DNA from: Hemibagrus wyckioides
Lineage: Eukaryota > Chordata > Actinopteri > Siluriformes > Bagridae
Direction of reading: 5' to 3'
Length of the DNA: 64,000 nt
Assembly: GCF_019097595.1 (NCBI RefSeq)
Contig: NC_080713.1
Location: 13,592,199-13,656,198 of the forward strand
The notes under the pieces: model-generated
What the model was told of the DNA's origin: nothing
Seen by the model: only the letters and a program-made list of their open reading frames with translations
Database searches by the model: none
Made by a program: the position numbers and the translations under genes
Part shown: piece by piece, positions 1 to 11,280 of the stretch
How positions within the stretch are numbered: the first letter of the stretch is position 1
How the letters are laid out: each line of letters starts with the position of its first letter

Positions 1-337
1 TTCATTTAAATGATTCATATTGTCACTATTGCTGATTCTAGATTTTTATGTGATGTGTAATACATTTGAAGAAGGTTGAAAGTGGTTGAGGAGTCTATGC
101 ATGTTGGTGGCTGACTGTCTGCTGTTATAAAATCTGATTTGATTAATCTGGTTTGGTTACTGAATGTATAACTGTTTCAATTCAATTTGTTAATTTGTTG
201 AATTGTTGAGTCTTGCTGTTTTTTATTTTTGTGCCAGTGTTGATTAGTAATACTAGCAGTATACTAGGGAAGTGAGTGGAAAAAGAATCATACAGTGTTT
301 TCCTCACGTTTTCCCTGATTTGTCTCCTTATATATAC
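1..337. other. Unassigned AT-rich sequence
   Basis: I see no coding frame, RNA gene or clear repeat here. It lies upstream of the first Tc1 element and, relative to RELN, inside the large intron 5' of the first exon in the window. Confidence 0.5.
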
Positions 338-1436
338 AGTGAGGGAAAAAAATTATTTGATCCCCTGCTGATTTTGTACATTTGCCCACTGACAAAGAAA
401 TGATCAGTCTGCAATTTTAATGGTAGGTTTATTTGAACAGTGAGAGACAGAATAACAACAAAAAAATCCAGAAAAACACATTTCATAAAAGTTATACATT
501 GATTTGCATTTTATTGAATGAAATAAGTATTTGACACCTTTGCAAAACATGACTTAGTACTTGGTGGCAAACACTTGTTGTCAATCACAGACATCAGACA
601 TTTCTTGTAGTTGGCCACCAGGTTTGCACACACCTCACATCTCAAGGAATTTGGGCCCACTCCTCTTTGCAGATCCTCTCCAAGTCATTAAGGTTTTGTG
701 GCTTACCTTTTAGCTCCCTCCACAGATTTTCTATAGGATTAAGGTCTGGAGATTGGCTAGGCCAGTACAGAACCTTTATGTACTTCTTTTTGAACCACTC
801 CTTTGTTGCCTTGGCCGTGTGTTTTGGGTCATTGCCAGGCTGGAATATCCATCCACGACCCATTTTCAATGCACTGGCTGAGGGAAGGAGGTTCTCATCC
901 AAGATTTAACGGTACATGGCCCTGTCCATCGTCCCTTTGATGCGGTGCAGTTGTCCTGTCACCTGGGGATAGTGTACTTTGGGTCATAGGCAGCATTCCT
1001 CCTCTTCCAAACACAGCGAGCTGAGTTGATGCCAAAGAGCTGGATTTTGGTCTCATTTGACCACAACACTTTCACCCAGTTCTCCTCTGAATCATTCAGA
1101 TGTTCACTGGCAAACTTCAGATGAGCTGGTACATGTGCTTTCTTTAGCAGGGGGACCTTGTGTGCGCTCCCTGAGAGTGCTCCTACTGTAATCTCAGCTC
1201 ATTACCTGTATAAAAGAGCCAGAACTCTTTCTGATTGATAGGGGATCAAATACTTATTTCACTCATTAAAATGCAAATCAATGTAGAACTTTCAGAAATG
1301 TGTTTTTCTGGATTTTTTTGTTGTTATTCCACCTCTCACTGTTAAAATACACCTACCATTAAAATTACAAACTGATCATTTCTTTGTCAATGGGCAAACA
1401 TACAAAATCAGCAAGGGATCAAATAATTTTTTTCCC

Positions 1437-1441
<5 letters not shown>
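338..1441 (-). mobile_element. Tc1/mariner element, internally deleted (family D)
   Basis: The two ends are long imperfect inverted repeats: CAGTGAGGGAAAAAAATTAT at 338 and its complement ending at 1440. Both ends continue inward with the matching pattern of a fish Tc1 element, and TA dinucleotides sit at both borders. At about 1.1 kb it is shorter than a usual 1.3-1.6 kb element, so part of the middle is missing. The transposase runs on the minus strand. The right end abuts a long (TA)n tract. Identification as Tc1/mariner is firm; the family name is not known to me. Confidence 0.9.
642..902 (-). pseudogene. Tc1 transposase C-terminal fragment
   Basis: This 86-residue frame ends with the DDE domain of a Tc1 transposase. 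Visible motifs are GNDPKHTA, holding the second catalytic aspartate, and [12 protein letters not shown], holding the final glutamate. The N-terminal paired-type helix-turn-helix and the first catalytic aspartate are not in this frame. It is about a quarter of a normal 340-residue transposase, so it is non-functional. Confidence 0.88.

Positions 1442-1519
<78 letters not shown>
1440..1519. repeat. (TA)n microsatellite, about 80 bp
   Basis: Uninterrupted TA dinucleotides directly join the right end of the Tc1 at 338-1441 to the remnant of a different Tc1 family at 1519. Open frames reading IYIYIY across it are artefacts. Confidence 0.98.
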
Positions 1520-1524
<5 letters not shown>

Positions 1525-2093
1525 TAGGCCTGTGTTGTTCATGCAGGGGCACAATGACTGGATTAATGATGTTATTCAGGTAGTATTGGCTTCTTTGCAT
1601 TGGGTCACTGTACCATTCACAAGATGTCCACTTCTATGCCTTTCTCTTTGATTGTGACTCTTTTCTAGTCTCTCTGTATCTCTGTCGCAACCTGCTGATG
1701 ACACTCTGTGACACTCTGAGCTCAGTGGCCACTTCCCTCTAAGAACATCCTGTTTGAAGCCTCGCAATGGCGAGGTACTGTTGATCAATTATTAGGTGTC
1801 GTCTTGGTCTCATGATGTCAAAATGTGAACAGCATGATGAAAAGGACTGTTTAAATACCAATTCTAAATGAACCAGAAAATTTATTGGTCGATTCATGGA
1901 TCAAACACCAGTTGTGAATTTTGCCATTAAGCACCTTGTTAGAGAACAGCAAGTTATGCAAAAAGTACTGAAACACTGAACAGTTGGACATGTGCATTCA
2001 AAAGTGTAGAGAAGGTCAAATTAAGTTCACCTGTAAAGGTTATAGTGCATTTTAGGTGCATCCTGCACACGAAAGCCGAATATACTTCACTTC

Positions 2094-2097
<4 letters not shown>
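1519..2097 (-). mobile_element. Tc1/mariner remnant (family A), truncated
   Basis: Read on the minus strand, this matches the 5' half of the elements at 25130-26540 and 51599-53099. It shares the terminal block with GTGCATTTTAGGTGCATCC (plus strand, near 2046) and a transposase segment near 1520-1790. The 3' half is missing where the copy meets the (TA)n tract at 1519. An internal deletion joins the middle to the HTH-coding part, so no functional product is possible. Confidence 0.85.

Positions 2098-2150
<53 letters not shown>
2096..2150. repeat. (TA)n microsatellite
   Basis: TA dinucleotides with one ATAATA interruption border the outer end of the family-A Tc1 remnant. Confidence 0.95.
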
Positions 2151-3057
2151 AAGAAAAAAAGGCATCAGGAGATAGAGATGTGGTGGTTGACATTTTACTG
2201 CATTTAGTTTATTAAGAAGAGGATTATTTAAACTATTGAAGAGAGAGTAGTAACTGTTATGAAGTGCCTGTGCTAAAAAATATGTTTATCAGAGCAGAAA
2301 AATAATGCATAGAATGCATAGAATAACACAATTACCACTCTGAATGGCTTTCCTGTTTCCCATAGTAATGTTGATGTTGGTTGCTGATAGGGTAAATGTG
2401 TGATTTATATAACTGGTATCACTGAGTTAGTTGATGCATAGCACCAGATGGAAAGTTAGATTAATCCATATGTGGTATTTAATGGAAATGCAAACACAGC
2501 AAACAGTCCAAAACACAAGTAGCAAAAGAATAGTCAAGAAAATGCACAATTCAAAACCTGGAAACATCTAGAGGTGAGCATATCCTATAATATGAAATCA
2601 AATATTAGCTTGCAACTACTACGGATTTAATTGTATATGTGAATAAATCTGTCTTTATCTTAATTAATACATTTTATTTAGCTAAGTAAGCTAAGTTAAT
2701 CAGTAACTCTTGAGCAGTAGCCTGTGTTAACATTTGACCATTCACCAAGAATTATTTTTTAAGTAAAGCAGGATAAGTTTAATGCACAAATACTCGAATT
2801 GCCCATTACACACCAAAACATTAATGAACTATATACTGATATATTGACTTTGGCTGAATTTGAACTTTTTTCTTCTGAATCTGCAGGGCTCCCATTCTTT
2901 TTCAGAGTTCATTTTCCAGGACATTTTAAATTTTATTGCAATGAGAATACAAGACAACAATCACAGATTCATGGCCTAAAGTAATATGTTCTTTAGTTTA
3001 AGTTTTCAAAAAAAAACCAAAAAAAAAAACCATTAGGTTTAGTTTATTTTATAGTTT
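2151..3057. other. Unassigned intronic or intergenic sequence
   Basis: AT-rich sequence with only short chance frames. I recognise no exon, RNA gene or transposon protein in it. Confidence 0.5.
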
Positions 3058-3333
3058 ATTTTCATTTAACATTCCAACCTTCTGGCTTTTTGAAATACTT
3101 ACAAAAATAAGAAAGAAAGAAAATTGTAGTCAATTGCAACTGTTTTATAGATCAAACAGAGGAAAAAAATATGGAATCACTCAATTCTGAGGAAAATATT
3201 ATGGAATCACCATGTACTTTGCAGTTCTAAAACAAACACCTGTATCAGATTACATCTGATAATTAGTCTGCAGTTAAAAAAGAGTGCTTGCACACCTTAG
3301 TGAGCTGTTGAACGAAGCTGATTGACATAAATC

Positions 3334-3627
3334 ATGGCTCCAACACAAGAGATGTCAGTTGAAACAAAGGAGAGGATTATAAAACTTTCTGAAGAAGGTA
3401 AATCTTCACGGAATGTTGCAAAAGATGTTGGTTGTTCCCAGTCAGTGTCTAAAATCTGGACCAAGAACAAATCAAATGGGAAGGTTGTAAAAGGGAAGCA
3501 TACTGGTAGACCAAGGAAGACATCAAAGCATCAAGATAGAAAACTTAAAGCAATATACCTTGAAAACAGAAAATGCACAACAATGAGGAACAAATGGGCA
3601 GAAAGTGGAGTCAATGTCTGTGACTGA
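3334..3627 (+). pseudogene. Tc1 transposase, N-terminal part (family E)
   Basis: This 97-residue frame has the usual Tc1 start. There is a first helix-turn-helix (ETKERIIKLSEEGKSSRNVA), then the GRPRK linker (residues about 58-62) that binds DNA between the two paired-like subdomains. Downstream frameshifts and stops between 3628 and 3949 break the frame. The C-terminal half is at 5777-6028, beyond the gypsy insert. Confidence 0.85.
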
Positions 3628-3956
3628 ACTGTAAGAAATCGCCTAAAAGAAATGGGATTTACGTAGAGAAAAGCCAAATGAAAACCATCATTAACATCTA
3701 AACAGAGAAGAACAAGGTTTCAGTGGGCTAAAGAAAAGCAATCATAGACTGTGGATGACTGGATGAGAGTGATTATTCAGTGATGAATCACGAATCTGCA
3801 TTGGGCAGGGTGATGATGCTGGAACTTTTGTTTGGTGCTGTTCCAGTGAAATTTATAAAGACAACAGCCTGAAGAAAACATGCAAATTTCCACAATCATT
3901 AATGATCTGGGGTTGTATGTCAGGAAAAGGTATGGGAGAGATGACAGTCTGTCATC

Positions 3957-5316
3957 TTTCCGCCTTCTGTGCTGGTTGCTCCCATACGTTGGGATTTCAT
4001 GAGTGAGATTGAATGGGCCTGCACCTCCGAGGCACCCCCCCCAAACTGTCCACCCTCCAAGCGGTTTGTGCCCACGACACTGCGTCACAGACTGATTAAG
4101 TGGACCCACGAGAGCCCCAGCACCGGCCACCCAGGTATGCACCGCACTACTCAGACCTTTTGGTGGCCCTCTCTAAATCAGGATGTTGATTTGTACGTTC
4201 CTGGAACCGCTACCCATCCCCCGACGCCCCTGGTCTCACCTCTCTATAGACTTTCTCACAGACCTCCCCGAGTCACAGAGCTTCACCACGATCATGGTCG
4301 TCATAGACCGGTTCTCCAAGGGGTGTAAACTCGTCCCTATGAAAGGCCTACCCACGTCTATGGAAACCGCCATAGCTATTTTTCATAATGTGTTCCGAAA
4401 TTTTGGCATCCCTGAGGACATAGTATCAGACCGAGGGCCACAGTTTACCTCTAGAGTATGGCAGGAGTTCTGCAAGCTATTGAGGATCAACATCAGTCTG
4501 AGCTCGGGGTACCATCCCCAGTCCAACGGACAAGCCGAACGCCTGAATCAAGAGCTGGGGAGGTTCCTGCGAGTATACTGCAGCACGGAGCAACATAGAT
4601 GGAGTGAGTTCCTCCCGTGGGTCGAATATGCCCAGAACTCCTTGACCCATTCCTCTACGGGCCTGACGCCATTCCAGTGTGTACTAGGCTATCAACCACC
4701 TTTATTCCCATGGACCGACGAACCCTCCGATGTCCCCGCAGTGGACGACTGGGCTAGACGTAGCCAAGAGACTTGGGAGCGAGCCCATGTCAGACTTCAA
4801 AGGGCAGTACGAAGACAGGTAATTCAGGCCAATCGCCGACGTCGGCCTCACCCAGCCTACCAGGTGGGTCAGAGAGTTTGGCTATCCACGCGTAATTTGA
4901 AACTCAAACTACCCTGTTGCAAACTCAGCCCCAAATTCATCGGCCCCTTCAAGATCATTCATCAGGTTAATCCTGTCTCATATCTCCTGGAACTGCCTGC
5001 CTCTTATCGTATCTCACCCACTTTTCATGCATCTCTGCTCAAGCCCTATCATGAACCTCAGGCCGCACGCTCTGATACCCATGAACCACCTCCTCCCCTG
5101 GACATCGACGGCTCCCTCGCTTATCATGTTCGCACCATTCTCAACTCGCGTCGACAGGGTGGTCGCCTCCAATACTTGGTGGACTGGGAGGGGTATGGCC
5201 CGGAGGAGCGCTGCTGGGTCGATAGGCAGGACATCCTGGACCCCGCACTCATCGAAGAATTTCACTTGAACTTTCCCCACAGACCGGCCCCTCGCCCGAG
5301 GGGGCGCCCACGATGA
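3957..5316 (+). pseudogene. Ty3/gypsy integrase with chromodomain
   Basis: The product inserts retrotransposon cDNA into the genome. The first part (about 3957-4195) carries the histidine half of the zinc-binding region (HESPSTGHPG). A frame-shifting deletion then removes the CxxC half. From 4183 a 377-residue frame continues with the catalytic core: IDFLTDL with the first D, DRGPQF with the second, NGQAERLNQ with the E. A GPY/F-type module follows ([21 protein letters not shown]). It ends in a chromodomain (SLAYHVRTI to [15 protein letters not shown]), which in this group binds histone marks. The core looks intact, but the missing zinc-finger half and missing upstream genes make it non-autonomous. 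Confidence 0.93.
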
Positions 5317-5351
5317 CGAACACCTGGAGGTGTCCCTAGACGGGGGGATTC

Positions 5352-5732
5352 TGTCACACAACAGCCTGGGCCAGAACACCAGAGGGAGCCCTTGCCCGAA
5401 TATTAACTATCTCTGGCCACTTCCGGTTCGGTGTATGTCCGGTTAGGTGTATTTAAGCAGCGCGCCACCTCAGCCTCATTGCAAAGCATTGTTTCTGTTT
5501 GTGTCACTTGCCAAGCCTTTATTCTGTTATCGTCTAGTTACCTCGTGTATGACCTTTCCAGTTTACCTCTTGACTTCGTGTTTCGGATTTGTGTTTTGGA
5601 TTAGTTTTCTGAGTGTTAGCCTTCTGGTATTTGACCCTTTGCTTACGTTATCTTGACCACGCTTTCTGCCTACCGTCCTTTACTAAATCTGCTCATGGAC
5701 TCTAACACTCCCCCGCCTGACGAGGCGTTACA
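5352..5732 (+). repeat. 3' LTR of the gypsy element
   Basis: Begins TGTCAC and ends TTACA, directly after the purine-rich tract and directly before the CAGTC duplication. TATTTAAG near 5450 may be its TATA-like box. Length 381 bp. Confidence 0.9.
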
Positions 5733-5776
5733 CAGTCATTATATCCTCAATAAATACACAAGTTTATATTGAGATT

Positions 5777-6028
5777 TTGGACACTTTACTTATTCCATCA
5801 ATTGAAAGGATGTTTGGTGATGATGACATCATTTTTCAGGATGATAATGCATTGTGCCATAGGGTAAAAGCTGTGAAAACTTTCTTTCAAGAAAGACATA
5901 TAATGTCAATGGCATGGCCTGCAAATAGTCTGGACCTCAATGAAGAATACTGTGTGTCGATAGTTAAATCCATGCCTCAGAGAATTCAAGCTGTTGTAAA
6001 AGCCAGAGGTGGTGCAACAAAGTACTAG
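5777..6028 (+). pseudogene. Tc1 transposase, C-terminal part (family E)
   Basis: Continues the transposase interrupted at 3949. It contains FQDDNALCH with the second catalytic aspartate, and the normal Tc1 ending with VVKARGGATKY. The region that should carry the catalytic glutamate reads SLDLNEEYC and is shortened compared with the usual [11 protein letters not shown], so a small deletion has removed it. Confidence 0.85.
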
Positions 6029-6548
6029 TGGAGTTTTTGTTTGGTGATTCCATAAAATTGTCCTCAGAATTGAGTGATTCCATATTTTTTTCTTCTGTTT
6101 GATCTATAAAAACAGTTGCAATTGACTGCAATTTTCTTTCTTTTTTATTTTTGTAAGTGTTTCATAAAGCCAGAAGGTTGGAATGTTAAATGAAAATAGT
6201 TTTGTGGCATGTCTGTGACTGTTTTTATTTTCTACACAATTAAACAATTGAATGAACATCTTCCAAGAGTGGTGATTCCAAAATTTTGCCAGGGGTTGTA
6301 TTCATGTTTAACTAAGTTCCACAAGGGTATAAATGCTGTTGTGCCAAAGACAAAATTTCCAAGAAATTTGTCAAGCCTGGAAATATACGCAAAATTTTGG
6401 AGCTCTGTTTTATGGTTTGTGTACATGTGTGTTGAGAATGTTTTATACTGTGCAAGAATCTAATCACACTGAGGCACTGAGCAAACCTTCTAAGAGATTC
6501 TGAAACATTTATCTTCAATTTTCTCCATCTGCAACCATGGTCACTGGG

Positions 6549-7365
6549 TCAAGGGGTGTGCCACACAGCTGGGTACATTAGGGGACTTCTCGCCATCATT
6601 TTTTCATAAGAAAGGAAGTAATAGAAAGGAAGGAGACACATTCTTTCTTGAACAATTTTTCCAACAAATGCAAAGAAATGGAGCTTGGCCACAAAAAGAC
6701 GGTCTGCAGTGGCCTCCTTTACTGTGCAGTATGATGCAGATGATGGAACTTTACTTTTCGGAAGTTTCCCATGGCTGCTGATGTATGTCTGCTCTGCGGG
6801 AGAAATTTTGATTGTTCTCTCTTCTACCCAACGATGAGCACAGAACTTCAGAGGAAATGTTGATGTTTTGGTCATCTCTATGAAATCCTCACATCTGGCT
6901 GGTTAGTCATGGAACAACTGCCAAAGAGCCCTCATCACATCTCCCACCTCCCAACCTGTTTCTTTCTCTCCACTTTGAAAGCTTCCATGCACAACATGCA
7001 AAGCAGTTTCCCAAATTCAGCAACTTTGGTGCATCAGGGTCCAACTGACTCGTCTTCTTGGAACACTTTCAGGAATTTCCAGATGACCATTGGGTCAGCC
7101 ATTGAGATCTGCAGAAGCTTCTTGGGATCAAGTGGTGACAGGGTTCTCTTAATTTTCTCCAAAAGCTTCTTTGCCTGAGTATGTCCCATAAACTCTGAAT
7201 CAAAATAATGCAAAGCTACTTTCTCTTCATTTTCACTCCAGTAATGGACAATAATATCCATCTGTTCCATCTGTGTAACTTTATTCAAGCATTCATCAAA
7301 TGACATTACATAGCATTGTGCCTGTCTAACAGCTCTGATCAACTCCTTGTTGAAATATGGTCACA
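6549..7365 (-). pseudogene. hAT-like transposase-derived ORF remnant
   Basis: Two frames in series on the minus strand appear to be parts of one protein. 7034-7342 includes SFDECLNKVTQMEQMD and KKLLQISMADPMVIWKFLK. 6549-6875 includes STFPLKFCAHRWVEE. The sequence between them still translates into related residues (VVHGSFQSGEKETGWEVGD), with a stop and a shift. It resembles a fish repeat protein with an RNase H-like fold of hAT type. I cannot see the terminal repeats or catalytic residues, so the superfamily is a judgement from memory of the protein type. Confidence 0.5.
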
Positions 7366-8355
7366 GGACAAAGGACAAGGGGTAAGCAGATTTGGTTGCA
7401 CCACAGGAAACCATTTGGCAATATCACTCTCTGGGAGCAGGAAATAATTCTGTACTTTCTCACTATTTTCTATGCACATAGCTGCAGCATGCAAGTTCTC
7501 ACATGCACACACACAGAGATGCGTTTCAGACCACACAAACAACAAACTGATTCCTCATGTCTTCATGTCTTCATATGCTTGAACAGACACATACAAACAA
7601 CATTGTCTAAATATCTGTCTCAGCAATCAATCTCAATACAGCTGTTTGTTTTAAGTGAATGAAAATAGCTTAGAGAGAAATAAATACCTGCTGTTGTCTA
7701 ATGTTAAACAAAGAACAAAACACAGATCTATATTTAATTTATACAGTTAACACTTTGCAGCGTCATTTTACACATAATTATTACATTTCTGTAGCTGAAT
7801 ACTACTGTTTTATTTGTAACTTTTTATACTGTATTTATTTATGCTTGTAATTTGTGCTGATTATTAATCGTGTTTGAACTTTATTAGGCTACTAGTAGAA
7901 AAAATGTTCATGTAACCATAGTGTTATATTGTGTGATGTTTATCAAAAAACTGATAAAATACATATGCCCACTTTATTGGTATTTAAATATTATAGACTT
8001 ATGTTTAACTTTATACTTGTACATATGGTGTTGTATTAAGTAGTAACAAAGTACTGAATGAAAAGTGTTTCTGTTGCTTCATGAAAACATCTGAAATGGC
8101 TGTATATCTGACAAATGTTGTTTACTACTTTGAAAAAGTAAACAAACACTGTGTATGCATCAGGAAGCAAAAAGTGTACGACTCTGTTTTCAATGCCTAT
8201 CCTGATTGCAAGCACACCTTGCCAGTCTGTGCAACAACGATTCAAGATGAACACACCTAGTTTGCTAATTGTGCCCTGTTTGAAATGCACCTCTGTGTGT
8301 GTGTGTGTGTGCATCACTCTGGTAGTTAAATTTTAAAACTAATCTGCGAATCATT
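7366..8355. other. Unassigned sequence with short (TG)n
   Basis: AT-rich DNA without a credible gene. A short TG run lies at 8294-8311. It may be partly the untranscribed end of the hAT-like element, but no terminal repeat was found. Confidence 0.4.
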
Positions 8356-8572
8356 GAAATGAAATGGCCTTTATTTGTCATTACAGCACAGTGAAATTCT
8401 TTCTTCACATATCCCATCCTTGGAGGTTGGGGTCAGCTTGATACAGTGCCCCTGGAGTAGAGAGGGTCAAGGGCCCAACAGTGGCAACTTGGCCGTGCTG
8501 GGGCTTTAACCCCCAATCTTCTGGTCAACAACCCAGAGCCTTAACCACCTGAGCCACCACCACCACCCTGGT
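8356..8572. repeat. Dispersed fish repeat (SINE-like or LINE tail)
   Basis: The block runs from GGCCTTTATTTGTCATTACA through AGGGCCCAACAGTGGCAACT to GAGCCACCACCACC. It is a type of interspersed repeat I recognise from ostariophysan fish genomes. The start resembles the LINE 3' tail at 48420-48470. No RNA polymerase III box was verified. Confidence 0.5.
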
Positions 8573-9225
8573 CCTGGTGTAAACTGGTCCTTACAGATCA
8601 TGGATCAGCAATACATTTAACGCATATTAACGAGTTTAGACGTGTGCTTACCAGACAGATTTGCTGCAATCATCAGAGTTTCTGCTAAAGTGAATCTGCT
8701 TAGATTGCTTATCATTAGTTTAAAACTGATTCCTTGGACACAGGGGTGCCCAGCATGCATTAGTTATTCTGTATGAGTTACCAAGTCAGACTGTCCTGCT
8801 ATAGTATGTACTATTTTCTTCTGCCATGATATATGTTTTCATATTTAAGCATTTTATGTAGGAAACATAAATTTAACTTATGTAGGAAACAATTTATAAG
8901 CCTCAGACCCTGTCTTTATATAATGGTCCTTTTTGCACCATGCACAAATATCTAAAATGTTTACCAAATGTTTACCACAAACTTTTCCAGAAGTTCATCG
9001 TAAGTTTGCTACAAACCTAATTTGCATACGAAAATATGAACTTGTGGCAAATTTGTAGAACCACTGCAAGAGGTTAACCACAACTGTGTGCAAGAAACCC
9101 ATAATTTTTGTAAGGGTGTGCCCTGTAAACACTGGCACACACACAAACAAATGTGTTACAACATCTGCATGGTAAAATGATCAGGTATTAATTTATTATA
9201 AAATACAATATAAAAGTATAAAATA
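8573..9225. other. Unassigned sequence
   Basis: No coding or RNA feature is supported. It contains repeated short words such as ATGTTTACCA(A/C) near 8958-8975 but no clear repeat unit. Confidence 0.4.
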
Positions 9226-10272
9226 CACTAATCAGCCATAACATTATGACCAACTGCCAAATATTGTGTTGGTCCCACTTTTGCTGCCAAAACAGCCCTG
9301 ATCCATTGAAGCATGGACTCCACTAGATTCCTAAAGGTGTGTTGTAGTATCTGGGATCAGAATGTTAGCAGCAGATCCTTTAAGCCCTCTAATGCCAAGT
9401 TCACACTGCACGATTTTCAAATCAGATCACTGTTGTTTTCACACTGCACAGCTATCTGGGGTAGCATTCAGTTACTGCTGTGTTCACATTGTATGATGGA
9501 TTGGTGACAGGAGGTTGTACACTGCATGACTTCACAATAGGATGAATCGCCAACAACTCTATCTGGTCCACAAACCTCTTTCACAACCAAACGCACACAA
9601 GAAGTGATAAGCCATGCTGCCCTGTATCTTGCTCTCTCATTGGCTGTAGGTCATCGCAATGTATTTTTTGCCAACAGGTCCAGATATTTAGCATGCCAAA
9701 CATTTCACAGGCATCGGCAATGCATCAAAGATTCTCTCAGATTGCATCTTTGATCATCACTGCATGTTTGTTACTCATGTAAACAAACACCAATTTGCCT
9801 CCAATTTCGGGCATTTGTCAGCGTTTTTGCAAAACCTGTCTGCGAGTGAAAATCAGGGCTAAAATCGTCCAGTGTGAACTTGGCATAAGTTGCGAGGTGG
9901 GGACTCCATGGATTGGACTTGTTTGTTCAGCACATCCAACAGATTCTCGATTGGACTGAGATCTGGGGAATTTAAAGGCCAAGTCAACAACTAAAACTCA
10001 TTGTTGTGCTCAGCAACCATTTTTGAACCCTTTTTGCTTTGTGCAATGGCACATTATCCTGCTGAAAGATACATGGTCTGCAACAGTGCTTAGGTAGGTG
10101 GTATGTGGTGCACAGGGGTCCTTATGCTTGCCCATTTTTCCTGCTTGTAATACATCAACTTTGATGACAATGTTCACTTGCTGCCTAATATATCCCACCT
10201 ACTAACAGGTGCTATGATGTGGAGATAATCAGTGTTATCTGTCAGTGCTCATAATGTTATGACTGATTGGCA
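9226..10272 (-). mobile_element. Tc1/mariner element (family F), deleted, hosting a MITE
   Basis: The ends CACTAATCAGCCATAACATT (9226) and CATAATGTTATGACTGATTG (ending about 10270) are inverted repeats bordered by TA. The transposase-coding strand is minus: the plus strand near 9940-9975 reads as the complement of the [16 protein letters not shown] motif. A large central part is absent between about 10110 and 10125, removing most of the DDE domain. A second element (9393-9885) sits inside. A fragment of the same family without that insert is at 26936-27195. Confidence 0.88.
9393..9885. mobile_element. PIF/Harbinger-type MITE, 493 bp
   Basis: Terminal inverted repeats TGCCAAGTTCACACTGCACG (left) and the complement CCAGTGTGAACTTGGCA (right) extend to about 25 bp with one mismatch. 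The flanking duplication is TAA (9390-9392 and 9886-9888), the 3-bp TWA target typical of PIF/Harbinger. The interior has no transposase frame, so it is non-autonomous. The related Tc1 fragment at 26936-27195 shows the same site uninterrupted (CCTCTAAGTTGC), confirming the borders. Confidence 0.9.
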
Positions 10273-10274
10273 TA

Positions 10275-10880
10275 AATCTTAGGAAATCTTCATTGTTCTT
10301 AAATCCTAATATTTCACAGCCACCCATATACCCCTTGTGTGCCTTGACTGCTCAGAATAATGTCAACTGACATCTGTATCATGTTAATTTCTAAGAACTT
10401 GCATTAGCAGGCATGTGTGAGTAGAGTGACAGATTCTTCTCACATAAAATGGAAGTATGATTGTAGCATAATGAGCGAGGGACACAGAACAACACACACA
10501 GAGCCAGGAGAACAGGTTAACCATGACCTTTAATGAACTCAAGAGGTGATAAGCAAAAGGAGAGAACAGAAATGAAACTGGAACTAAGGCGATCTTGCAG
10601 TTCAACGATGGTCATGGTCCTTGTGGGAGCTGGAACTGAGGCTGGCGGTGGCTGGGGTTTGGCAGTAGTCTATTGGCGTCGGTCCAGAGATCTGCGCGCT
10701 AATTCAGCATTAGTCCAGTAGGGGGCATAGCTTACCATGTGAGACCAGTGAAGCCTGGCTCTTAACTCTACCCTGCTGCTGAAGGGTGAAGAGTTCAGCG
10801 GCGCTCCTGATTGGCCCGCTGCGGTTTGGCGCGTTTTTTTCTGCTTCGCCTCGCACTCTCGATTAGTGGCCCTGAATCAC
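10275..10880. other. Unassigned sequence
   Basis: Moderately GC-rich from 10540 on. Short frames on both strands show no recognisable domain. It may be repeat DNA, possibly continuous with the LTR-like stretch that follows. Confidence 0.35.
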
Positions 10881-11280
10881 GGATGCACCAAACCCAGCCA
10901 TGCAACCATGCCCCCAGTCACCTGAGTTCTAGCACTGACACCTGGACCCAATTACCTGAACACTATTTAGCACCCTCATGGTGAGTATTATTGTGGCTTT
11001 TTGAGAGACTGTGCTTCCTGCTCACATCAAGATTGGATTTATTGTCGATGCCTCTTCTATGTTAATCTCCCAAGAGATTTATTTTGCTTTCCGTCTTCTG
11101 TGCTTCAGATAAGACTGCTTTTTTGTGATCTTGCCTAGTGCTCCTTTTTTCCCAGTTTCAGTTTCACTTAGTTCATTGTATTTTTGCTTAGTGTGCTCAT
11201 CATTAAAAGTACTGTGTTAACTTACCTGCTTCCTCTCGGTCCTTATCCTTGGTGGCCCGTTAAATATATACTGTGCTGCC
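10881..11280 (+). repeat. Possible solo LTR remnant
   Basis: The composition resembles a fish gypsy LTR: GGACCCAATTACCTGAACAC followed by a TATTTAG box, then a T-rich stretch and a CATTAAAAG signal near 11208. I could not find matching TG...CA ends or a target duplication, so this is a suggestion only. Confidence 0.3.

Larger units (their letters stand above)
3950..5732 (+). mobile_element. Ty3/gypsy chromovirus, internally collapsed, inserted in Tc1
   Basis: The insert is flanked by perfect 5-bp duplications CAGTC (3945-3949 and 5733-5737). On the left only TGTCA, the first five bases of the LTR, remain. The sequence then enters integrase coding directly. On the right a full 381-bp LTR runs from TGTCACACAACAGCC (5352) to GCGTTACA (5732), preceded by a purine-rich tract with GACGGGGGGATT. 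Almost all of the 5' LTR, gag, protease, RT and RNase H are therefore missing. Because both target duplications survive, the loss most likely happened within an integrated or integrating copy. Confidence 0.93.
3058..6300 (+). mobile_element. Tc1/mariner element (family E) split by a gypsy insertion
   Basis: Inner parts of a long inverted repeat are visible on both sides. ACATTCCAACCTTCTGGC at about 3069 matches in reverse complement the sequence at 6170-6190. The outermost roughly 100 bp present on the right (ending GCCAGGGGTTGTA at 6300) are lost or diverged on the left. The transposase N-terminal frame (3334-3627) and C-terminal frame (5777-6028) belong to one gene on the + strand. They are separated by decayed transposase sequence to 3949 and by the gypsy element at 3950-5732. 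Confidence 0.88.

Noticed and set aside
1376..1600. Frames rich in IYIYIY at 1.4, 2.0, 29.6 and 51.4 kb
   Set aside because: They are translations of (TA)n microsatellites.
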